Shown here piece after piece: positions 27,510-38,116 of a stretch of DNA of 64,000 nucleotides. Under the pieces are notes generated by a model, which was given only the letters and a program-made list of their open reading frames with translations, was not told the origin of the DNA and made no database searches. The position numbers and the translations under genes are program-made. How positions within the stretch are numbered: the stretch's first letter is position 1; each line of letters starts with the position of its first letter. Location of the stretch: the NCBI RefSeq assembly GCF_014898815.1, contig NW_026515482.1, positions 1,550,001 to 1,614,000 of the forward strand, written 5' to 3'. The DNA is from Panonychus citri. Taxonomy: Eukaryota > Arthropoda > Arachnida > Trombidiformes > Tetranychidae.

Positions 27510-29219
27510 TAACTGATTAGAGGTTTGATTGTTTTAATTATAAGAATTAAATTGTCATCGATTCTCAAGTTTTCTTGTTGCAGTTTGATTGTTGTTTGTT
27601 GTTGTTGTTGTGTATAAATTGCTTGGTGGTGATTTACTGATCACAATGTTTAAGAATTGATGGTGATGATGATTGTTGTTGAGTTCTAAAAATAAATTGC
27701 TCAATTCAAATCAATTTAATCTGTTACAATATCAAAGTTGATTAAATTTATATTTGTATTTGTATGATGATGAACACAAATCACTTTCAAGGTAATCAAA
27801 GATTAACGTGCAAATGATTAGTTGTTGATGATGATGATGACTGATTGTGATTAAGGATTAAAAATTTATTACTACACAAGATTTAGATTAATACCTGAGG
27901 GATTAAATGAAACAAAATTAAACGAGAAAACAATTGATTGTTGCTTTTGATTATAATCTAAATTGTGAGAAATTACAACAATCAACTTATCAGTTTTGTA
28001 GGAAATGTTTCAAGTTGACACTTTTTCATGATAATGATGGTTGATAATTATCACAATTTGTTGATTGTTGATTTGATTGTTGTTGTTGTTGATTTTTAAA
28101 TGATCAAGATGATGATTTAACGGGTAACCAAAAGGAGGCAAAAAAAAGTGGGAGAAGTGAGTTGAGTGAGTGAAAGTCGATGATGATGATGATGAAGATA
28201 ATGATGGAGTGAGTGAGAGAGAGAGAGAGAGAGTTTATTTTTATGAAATCAGTGAGAGAGTAAAGTAAGAGAAGTGGGTGGTTACCAGGAAAGAAAAGAA
28301 AGAGAAGATGAAGAAAAAAATTCTTTCGATAAATTGAACTGAATTTATTTTCCTAATTGAATTACATGATCAGAACTTGATCACATTTCCACTGACACAA
28401 CTTTGTCATTCTAATTTCTTGTACATCATCATATTCAATTGTCACAAGTTTACCTTTATAATTATAAATCACTTGGTCTGTTTATCTGTACTTTTCTCAT
28501 TAACTAATTGTCCTAATTGTGATTTAGGTAAAAAAAACATTGAGATTCATCAAATAATCAACTTGTACCCTCACTTTTTAATCAATATGAATAATAATCT
28601 ACTCGTTTCTATGTCAATTCAATATTATTATTGTTTATCGAAAGTTAATTAGTTAAACAGTTTACACAACTTTTTTTCCTCATTTTATTTCCTCTTAATT
28701 GTGATTGAAACCAAAAAATAATAACTTCTACATTTTATCATATATATTTGATTTAATCTAAAAAAAGGACTAATTATAATTCATATCAACCAATTTCGTT
28801 GAAACAATTTTCTCTGTTTATTAAGTTTCTCATTTTTTTATCAAAATTATATTCTTATTTTGTATAACAATCTTTCCTCTAATTATCTCTCTTTTGATTG
28901 ACAATTAATTAAATGACAAAAGAAAATTAAACAAGTGATTAATTTGTTTTTTCCAAATTAATATTGATTAAAATTTCTCTTCTTCTTAATTAGATCAACA
29001 GATGTCACTAGTTTCGCCGATGAGCGCCATCTGTTGGTAAAAGAACAAAACTCAAAAGAGAAAATCAAATTTTTGAATTTTCTTTTTTTTATTTTTTTTC
29101 TTTTCTCTTCTTCACAGTTTCATGTTATTTTTTTATTGTCGTTTTCATTTGTTTTTTGCTTTTTCTTTGTTTCTTTTAATGTTGTTCTTTAATTGGTGAT
29201 TATATTTTTGTCATATTTA
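27510..29219. other. Intergenic region between divergent genes
   Basis: It separates the starts of the aminopeptidase (minus strand) and the gene at 29220 (plus strand), so it probably carries both promoters. Contents: GTT repeats near 27.6 kb, GAT-rich runs near 27.8 and 28.2 kb, a short GA tract at about 28220, and the motif pair at 29000-29032. The frame at 28377-28652 shows no protein-like features. Confidence 0.6.
29000..29032. promoter_or_regulatory. Convergent AGATGTCAC / GCGCCATCT motif pair
   Basis: AGATGTCAC at 29000-29008 faces GCGCCATCT at 29024-29032. The flanks extend the inverted repeat (CAACAGATG against CATCTGTTGG). It lies 188 bp before the ATG at 29220 and matches the pair at 956-1008 in motif, orientation and position relative to a start codon. 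Confidence 0.45.
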
Positions 29220-32200
29220 ATGGAAGATAATCTAGAAGATTATTTTGATTTACTGTTAAATCAATTGGAATATGAGTTATCCCATCTACCAGAATCCAAT
29301 AATTTTATCACTTCTCTTTCATGTTCACCAAATAAAAACATAACAACAACAACATCTTCATCATCATCAAGAACAACAACAACAACAACTGTTACCAACA
29401 ATGAGAATTTCAATAGTAACAATGGTAACCTGATTGACAATGATTCTATTATAATTGATGATGATAATGAGGTTAATTGTAATAGCCAGGATAGTTTAAT
29501 TAACACTTATCAATCATTTGATAATATTTTCACTTCTCAATATCAAACAGAAAACCATTTGAATAATAATCATCACCATTTTGTAAACAACAACAACAAT
29601 TCAATTACTTCAACCATTGAAAACAATGATGATAATCAAATTGGTGATGATGAAGCAGACCATATGAATTATTCTGAGAGTACAATCAATGATACAATCA
29701 GTGATCAACAATTTAAAGGTGATAAATTAACACCAACAACAATTATTACAACAAATAACATCATCATCCCATCATCTTTAACAACCGACACAATTACAAC
29801 CACAACTACAACAACAACCTCCACACTGGCCAGTAATAGTTATTCATCTGTATCACATTTAACCAAATTTAATCAACAACGAGAATCATCATTATCATTA
29901 AAAAATTATAATCGATCCTCTTTCTATGAAAATAATGATGAGATTTCATATAATCTATTGACAGCATCACAAATTCAAAGAATCGTAAGTAAACATTATT
30001 ATTATTCATTTCAATTTCTCTCAAAGAATCAGATTAATTATCAATTTATCGTTAATTTTGATCATCATAATCGACAATTAGGATTATCAATCATCAATCT
30101 TACATAAACTCATCTCAATCAAGTTAAATTGTAAATTTCTCCTTAATTATGTGGACACTGAGTTTCTCAGAGTTAATCAACTGGTCTACTTGGTGATGAC
30201 AATTAACTTAACTCTTTTTCTGTCAAGATTATTATCATTATCCAACATCAACAATTAAAACTTGCGAGAAAATAATTTCGATGATGATGATGATTAGGAT
30301 AATAATATGATATTAGAAGAACCTAATTTCAAAGTTAATAGATTAATGACTATTAGAATAATAGATTAACTTTGAATTCTCAAATATCCAATTTAATTGT
30401 TCCACTGAGGCTCAGAATTAGAATAGAGTTTGTTTTTTCCCTCTCTTAATTGTCGTTTAATCATAATCATTATAAAACTGGTTAAATTGTTGGAAACATT
30501 TACATCTTTTGTTATCCAAGAAACTGGATCACCAAGTAGTTTAGTGGATTAGACTTTATTTTCAAAGGCTATTTAATTGTCCAGACTAACAATCAAAATC
30601 TTAATCATCACCATATCCATCAACTTAATTACCGAAATCAAATTTACTCCTATTCTTAATAGACACTAACGTTTAATGTTCACTTACCGTTATTATTATC
30701 GTAACGTGTAATTAGCATAATTTTATTTGTATTGATAAAAATGTTGACGATTTAACCGTTACCCTTGATGGTGAATGAAATTTCATCATTTATTTATTAT
30801 TATCATCATGTTGATGATCATTTGAATGATAAACTTTTCGTATGTTGTTGTTTTTGCTTGTTTTTTTGTTGATGTTTCTTTTAATAGATTAACTGTATTT
30901 AAGATAGTTGATTATAAATCTTTTCAAGTGATTTGTGAAACACAATTTAGTAATTGTTAGACCTAATCATGATTTGGTTAATGGTAAATCATTTACTCAG
31001 CAAATTTATGATAAAAATGATCATCAAATCATGATAATCATTTATTGACATAAACCATATGTTTACTTTATTAAGTGAATAAGTTAATTGTCATGATGAT
31101 GATTATTAACATCACCATGAAGATATTAATGAATTATAGATAGTTTCAATTCTTGATTGTTCTGTTATCTAATCAATCTCATGATGATGATTTTGTTTAC
31201 CTCAACTTTGGTTATTTCAAGTCTAATATCGATAGTTATCAAAAAAGAAAGTGATAAAATGAACACAATTTAAATTATCTTCAGTATTGAATTTTCACTT
31301 CCATTCATCACCATGTTTGTTTCATGACAATTCAATCTTGGATCTCAGTTAATGTTTATTGTCAAGTCCGAAAATCTGAAAATTCATTGAATCATTTCCA
31401 GAATTTTCATCTCTCTCTCTATCCAGTGAAGGATAAAAAAGATTAAGATTAGAAATATAAACAACAGTAAACATTGTCTTATCTTCTTAAGAAGATCTAG
31501 ATCTTGTCATCTTCCTTATCATCTTTCTCATTCGGATGCCAAGCCTTTCTTAATCATCGATGACGATAATTCTGTTGATCATCATGAAAAACAACACAAT
31601 TACCTTGACTCAGAAATGAACGAAACTTTTAATTTACCTTACAAGGTTCACCATCAACTTGATTCAGTATTTATCATGACAATTAAATTTGCTTATTTAA
31701 TCTTTTTCACCAAAAATAATCAATTAAATTCAATATTTTCACCTAATCATTTTTTGCTAAATACTAATTAATCCATATAATCACTACAATTAATCAATAA
31801 CTGTCAATTACATTTGATTACTTGATGTGTTTGTGTGTTTGTCCCTTGATTACTTTTACCATTTTAATACTACAATTAATATCTTATCATCATTAGATGT
31901 ATTATCTTTGTTTATTATTATATTATTAATTAATGATGATCATCTCCATTTATTTACTCCAACAATTTAACTTTCCATAATTAATATTGAACAAAAAGCT
32001 TCCAATCAAGTTAATTGTTATCTCTCATCTTCAAGAGGATCAACATCATATATCCATATGATATAATTTATAGTTAATTGCTCTAGAGTAAAAAAATGAC
32101 TACAATTTATAATTGAAGTTTATTTAATAAATTAGATGATGATCCACTTAATGATTACCATGATTAACTTAATTATCATTTTGTTTAGTGTTCATTAAAT

Positions 32201-35200
32201 GTTAACAATCAACAACAACAAAAGCAAAATTATAAACATGAGACTTGAATGAATTAGCAAGAAATTTATTATTAACTAACATGAAACACCAATAGTAATG
32301 ATTATTATCATGATGATAATCAAAGTTAATCATCAGAATTGTATTTATAATCAACAATCAACAATTGTGGTTACTTGTTGTTCATAATCAAAGTTTTAAT
32401 GGTTAATCTTTAATCACCTTTTTTTTGTTTTGGTCAGTAATTATCATCATGCTGATTAATGTAATTTAAATTTTTCTCTTCACTATTGATTAATAACTTT
32501 TACTAATTGTTGTTGTTAATTATTGATATTAAGTTAACCTTGTTGTTGTTGTATTTTCTGCTTGGTTTATAATTAACTAATTATCAAATGATTGGTTGAT
32601 TTGATTGTTTCTATTAGATATTAAAAGGTTAGGTTTAACCAGACTTTAATTGCTACTTTTGATCATCATCATAATCATCCAACAATTAACAAATAATCAG
32701 CTTTCAGCAAATTTGATTATGTTGTTGTTTTATTATTATTCTGATTGATGAAATTAATTTTTTTCCCTTCAATTGATTTTGCCATTTAATTTCTGGTTAA
32801 CATTTGATCAATGATTAAGCTTAATTGTCCAATCAAAATATCTGATCAGTGTGATTACAACCTAATTGCAACTTGATTACTGTAAATTGAGCTGATTAAC
32901 ATTTGATTTTCTCAATCTTAAACTTTGACAATTCTGATTGATTAGTTTTTAATTGTGAATATCATTTTCCTAACAATTTTTGACTATTGATATTAATTCA
33001 AATCTGAAGATTGGTTAAATTACTTGTAATAATCATGTTAACAGTTAATCAACAATCAAGTTTTTAATTGGTACTTCCCCTTTCAAACTAAATCAAATTA
33101 AATAACCTTAGACATTTCAAATGAATACATAAATTGTTGCAATTTAAATTTCCAGCTTAATTATCAATTCTTACAATACATCATCATCCCAAGTATTAAT
33201 CTTTTTACTTAATTGTCAATTTTGATTGTTGATGATTAAATAAATGATGACGATGATTATTAATCACTGATCATTATTAGTGGTTAAAAAAAAGCTCAAT
33301 GTTTACTTGAACAATTTAAGAAATGTAAACATTTCATCATCTTCATCAACGATGACAACTTGATCATCATTCCTATTACAACTGTCAATCTAATTGTCAT
33401 GTTTTACAATCAATTAATTGTTATAGTTTATGTACAAATTGTTACTACAATCAAATGTCTTCCTCGTTTTTTTTTCTCGTCTCAACAATTTATTCACCTT
33501 AATTATCAAGTAAAGAAAAACCAAAAAAGTTGAAACGATTATCATATTTACGCCAACACTTTGTATTTACAATTAAGTTACAATTATCGTTACGAAAGTT
33601 AACATAATGATGATTATCACGGATTATATCAACTAACACCCGATTGGTATGAGTAATCATCTTTTACCAACGAAAATGATGATGAAAAAATATTAAAAAT
33701 AAAAGCTCCATGTGATTCTGAGTTAAGCATGGAAATGAAGAGAAAATTATTCTGAGTAATATTAGCCATTCATAGCGAAATTATCTCATTCATCTTAATG
33801 AATTTCATGTTTATCTTATCTAAATTTTGTATAACATAATCTTTGGAAAATCTATACTAATTTATTTTTATTGTTTCTCTTTCTCTCTCTCTCTCTCTCT
33901 CTTCCCTTTTCCTGTTTTCCTCCATCATCATCTTCTTCCTCATCCTTATCTTCATCTTTCCATATCCCTTATGCCATAACTTATCCATCACCATCATATA
34001 TCTATGATAATAATAATTTATCTCAATCATCTGATCTGTTTCCTTTTTCCTCCTCCACCATTACCAAAACCACAATGACCCCTTTTTTGTAAATCATCAT
34101 CATTCATCTTCCTCATTGATTAATTTAGATTGATCATTACAAACTCTTGGTTAACGATCACCATGAGGAGCCTATGGAAGTCAAATGGGACCGGAAAGGC
34201 AAAAAAACCAATGGATCCAATGGTGGAACCGATAATCTAACCAATAGTAATTTATTTGGTTGCGATGTTAATGAAATTGAGAAAGCTAATGGTGGATTAA
34301 TATTACCGCCTTTTATTGAGAATGCGTTACTTTATCTACTTCGATATGGAATCAATTCAGTTGGGATTTTCCGTAAATCGGGAGTTAAATCACGAATTAT
34401 GTCGTTAAGGCAAAAATTAGAAGCCATGACTGGATCTAAATCAAAAGAATCAACAATCAACAGGCCAACAGATTATCAAAACAATGGTATTAATGGTAAT
34501 ACAATCAACGGTGGGAATGGTTTTAGTGTCGCTGGTGTAACAACTTTGCCTCGAACTGGCCTGAATAATGGATCAAGAGATTTGTATTCTATGGGATTAG
34601 GAACAGAAAGTGGATCTTCAACCATTAAATATCGTTTATCCTCATCTTATGCTCCCGGTGAAGAGTTTTGTGTGTACGATGTTGCCGATATGGTGAAAAT
34701 GTGGCTACGTGAGATCAAACCTCGTCCCTTGATTACCAAAGAAGTGATCGCCGCTTATAAAGAGATGATGTCAAGTATTAATAATAATGTTGAAAATTCG
34801 AGCAATACCAATGGTCATGGTAACACTTCGTCCAATAGTCCGTCACCTATTGACCTTAGTCTGAAATTAACCGTCCTTTTAACCGATTCCCAAAGAGCTT
34901 TATTAGAGATTTTTTTACATTTTTTATCTCTTTTTGCTGCTAATTGTGAAGTTAATCAAATGAGCTCACAAAATTTAGCAATTTGCTTCACTCCATCTCT
35001 ATGTGAATGTAGTGCACTTACCGGAACCGGAACAAATTCAGGAGGTGGGACAAATACAATAAATAACAATTTAAATGGTATTTCCAATAATAATAATCAT
35101 CTGAATGGTAATCACAATATAAATAATAATAATGGTCTTCCATTTGGTCAAGATAATAATAATGGTTTCCATGTTAATGGTGGATCATCTTTACCTAGAT

Positions 35201-37104
35201 CAGCTGATACAGAGATAATCTTTGATGCCCAGAAATGCCTTCAATATTTAATTGAAAATTGTTCAGCTATTTCCATGATTCCATCAAGTTCATTACCATT
35301 TCCACCCTCACCAAGCATGATAACTTTAACTGGAAACACCAATAATATTAATAAGAAACCTGGTAAAACAACAACACCCAAAAAAACAGGATCGGGTTAC
35401 CAAACGATGGATCAATCTATGGATATTTCATCGGATGATGTTGACCATTTAAGCTCACTGATGCCTTCCCTTTCCTTGACCAATGGTGGATATTTAACCT
35501 CTACTAATGGTGCTAATGATGATCGATTCCAAACCAAATCACCGTCCAATTCAAATTTAATCAATGGAGGTCATTTATTACCCTCAACTTACGAGTCGAG
35601 TATAACAATTAACGCAGCTCCAATTGATATATTGAAACGAATTCTTTATCAGCGTAATTTATTTGATCCAAGTGTCGTCGAATGGAGGATAATTAAACAA
35701 ACACCGAGTGAAAACTCTGATACCTATGAATTTAAAGTTCAATCGAGTTTCTTTCTTCCCCTGAAAACATTTACCATCCAAAGAAAATGGAGTTTCATTG
35801 AAAATCAATCTCTAATTGATAATCCAACCTCATCATCTACACTTTACAATACATCATCATCAACAACAACATCGCCATCCTCATCTTCAAGATCATTTTA
35901 TTCATCACTACGAAAACCTAAACCAAACAAGAATACGTTCAAAGGGATCATCCTAAGAGAAACAGGGTATCTCTATGATTCATGGTGGAAAATAGGAACT
36001 TCTGGTGAAGGAAAATGTCAACTAGATATTTCCATTGCCGTAGATCTCAGGTTAGTATTTATTAAAAGATTAACCCACCTAATTAAATATCATCATTTAA
36101 CTAGTAGAAAATTCATTTCAAGGATCATCTTCGATTACTCAAAATCATGGAAACTTTTTTTCATCATGTTAATTATACTTCATCTTGGATGATTGCCAAG
36201 AGAAAAATGAATATCATGAGTTGATGATAAAAAAGAGTTTGTTTTGATTTTGTTTGTTTCTTTTTTCCTTTCATATTTCATATAATCACAGTTGACATGA
36301 TTTTTGTTATTTTTTTTTGTCAAATGATGATGATTTTCATGATGGAAGAGGAGTAGGAGCTTCATTATGATCTAGAATTGAGATGATGATCTATCTTGAT
36401 AATGTCAAAAGTATCTCAATCTCGAGCCTCAACGATTCGCCTTATTGAATTGGTTGGTTGAAAGAAACTTTTTCATTCTCGATTAAAAGTTTCTTCATCT
36501 TAATTTCTCAATATGAACTTTTTTAGAATACACATGAAAATGATTATTCGAATCAGCTAATTATCTTCCTCCTCTTCTCATGATCATTCATTTTCTTGAT
36601 TACTTATTCCATAATTATCTGTTTCTTTCTTTCTTTCTTGAAATTTCTCTGTCATTGTCATGCAATTTCTTGTTTTCTCATGTTGATGAGTCTTCATCAT
36701 GAAAAAGGCCTCAAATTCATCGCCCACGCAATGTTTTCTTTCTAGATACTTGACTCATATAATCACTTTTCCAATTTAGTTATCTCTTCAATCTCATTCT
36801 AATTCACTTTCTTATTAACTCTTCTTCTCATCATCATCTCTACACCTTCTTGGATTTTCATCTTCTAACAAATATAACTTGAACTGAGTTTTCTGATGAA
36901 CTTTTTTTCCTTATACTCATCTTTTATTCCTCCACCTTAAAATCTAATTTTCTTTTTTTCTTACATTTCTTTTTCAGGGGACATTCATTTTATTGGTACA
37001 CCAACACATTCCCAGCAATAATAGATTGGCAATTGTATCAAATCAAACAATCATTCCTAGTGGATTTCATTGAGACCAAAAATTTTAAATCAACCAACGT
37101 TTAA
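29220..37104 (+). CDS. RhoGAP-START protein (DLC / crossveinless-c family)
   Basis: A GTPase-activating protein for Rho-type GTPases with a C-terminal START lipid-binding domain. Exons: 29220-29984, 34129-36050, 36978-37104 (intron phases 0 and 2), 937 aa. The RhoGAP domain in exon 2 has the arginine finger in GIFRKSGVKSRI, then VYDVADMVKMWLREIKPRP and NQMSSQNLAICFTPSL. The START domain begins near ILKRILYQRNLFDPSVVEW and ends in the last exon with VDLRGHSFYWYTNTF, close to the family's VDLRGH-WYT ending. The GAP domain carries an insertion of about 75 residues after the finger, and Asn/Ser/Gly-rich spacers are common. The first exon (MEDNLEDYFDLLLNQLEYEL, then Asn/Ser/Thr-rich sequence) has no domain I recognise. 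It is joined because its GTAAGT donor and the TTTTAG acceptor at 34128 keep the frame, and SQIQRI plus the following exon faintly resembles the DLC pre-GAP helix. It could instead be a separate gene or lack an exon. No SAM domain is seen. Confidence 0.8.
29985..34128 (+). other. Putative 4.1 kb first intron of the RhoGAP gene
   Basis: It starts with GTAAGT and ends with TTTTAG. AT-rich, with many AATTGT and GATGAT words. The frame at 33871-34092 is a CT-microsatellite-derived low-complexity run. It contains the nested palindromes at 31481-31505. Missed small exons remain possible. Confidence 0.5.
31481..31505. repeat. Two overlapping perfect palindromes
   Basis: ATCTTCTTAAGAAGAT (31481-31496) overlaps AAGATCTAGATCTT (31492-31505). 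Both are perfect self-complementary palindromes, of 16 and 14 bp. Confidence 0.85.
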
Positions 37105-37377
37105 ATGCTGAAAGACAATTTGATTTACAAATTAACTTTACAATCAAATTCAAATTCATAGTCTCTCTCCTTCAATTTGTCAACTCTAACTGGCCTTTCT
37201 CTCTCTCTCTCTCTCTCACCTCTTCTCTGTCCATCCATCATCATCATCATCTCATCCTTATTCTTCCAATTATCTTCATCCCTATTTCTTTTTTTTTCAT
37301 TTATCTCTCTCAATCCATTTCTCTTTAAACTCTGTCTATTTTGTCTGTCTCCATTTTGGTTAAACCGAAATCACTTC

Positions 37378-37383
37378 AATAAA
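37378..37383 (+). terminator. Poly(A) signal of the RhoGAP-START gene
   Basis: AATAAA about 275 bp after the stop codon; the first good signal on this strand downstream of the gene. Confidence 0.5.
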
Positions 37384-37582
37384 ACTTAAATTGATTATTT
37401 ATCATAACTTGTTAATCTATTGAATGATTAACTGTTCCATTAATATCCTTGACCGAACCCGAGATCCCAACCTCAAACGTATGCGATGAATGAAAATCAA
37501 TAATTATTATCAATGTTGAGCTTTAATACCGCAAATATTAATAATTCAACCGATTGAAATAACGATAAAAAAAATTCAACGC

Positions 37583-37618
37583 TTTTCCTTCACATAGATG
37601 GAGTTGTTAGTTTCGTTT
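37583..37618. repeat. Left copy of a flanking direct repeat
   Basis: A 36-bp stretch containing TAGATGGAGTTGTTAGT. It matches 40832-40866 in the same orientation with about four substitutions and one indel. The two copies bracket the tandem-repeat gene. Confidence 0.5.
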
Positions 37619-38057
37619 ATCCATAATAATCAAAAACAAAAGTTCAATCATTTAATTTTCATGTTTCGCTCATGTGTTTGATCAATAACTAAATCAAAAC
37701 GATTTTTATCTCATTCAATTGTTCATTGTTACAGTGTTTTTGGGAAACATTTTTTGTAACTAAAAGTATTGATTACTGCTGGTAACTTTAATTGATAATT
37801 ATGAATTTTTATTATGACAATTGCTTCCAGAATCTAATCGATATATCAGATACGAATCTGATCGGAGGAGTTTCTGTGGGACACCCATGTGTCCTTGTCA
37901 TTTTCATATCATCTGATAATTTTAATAAACTTTGATTGCTAAACCTTAACATTTTATATTAAGAATTGTTAAATTTTAAAATTCTTCAGTATTAAGAAAT
38001 ATTGAAACCTAAAAATGTGAAAATAGTGTCGACACTTTAGATGCAAAATATTTAATT

Positions 38058-38063
38058 TTTATT
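38058..38063 (-). terminator. Poly(A) signal of the tandem-repeat gene
   Basis: AATAAA on the minus strand, 54 bp past the stop codon at 38117. Confidence 0.65.
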
Positions 38064-38116
38064 AGACAAAATTGTAATACGAGGTGTAGTTGAGCTTGAT
38101 GACATTTATGACTGAC

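Larger units (their letters stand above)
37105..38057. other. RhoGAP 3' UTR and interval before the repeat gene
   Basis: It contains the RhoGAP 3' UTR with its poly(A) signal, a CT tract near 37.2 kb, a copy of a short direct repeat (37583-37618), and small inverted repeats at 37845-37862 (ATCAGAT/ATCTGAT) and 37879-37894 (GGACAC/GTGTCC). No gene is seen. Confidence 0.65.

Noticed and set aside
33871..34092. Ser-rich frame just before the RhoGAP exon
   Set aside because: It arises from CT and TCA microsatellites and ends in a stop before the exon; the acceptor at 34128 lies in another frame.
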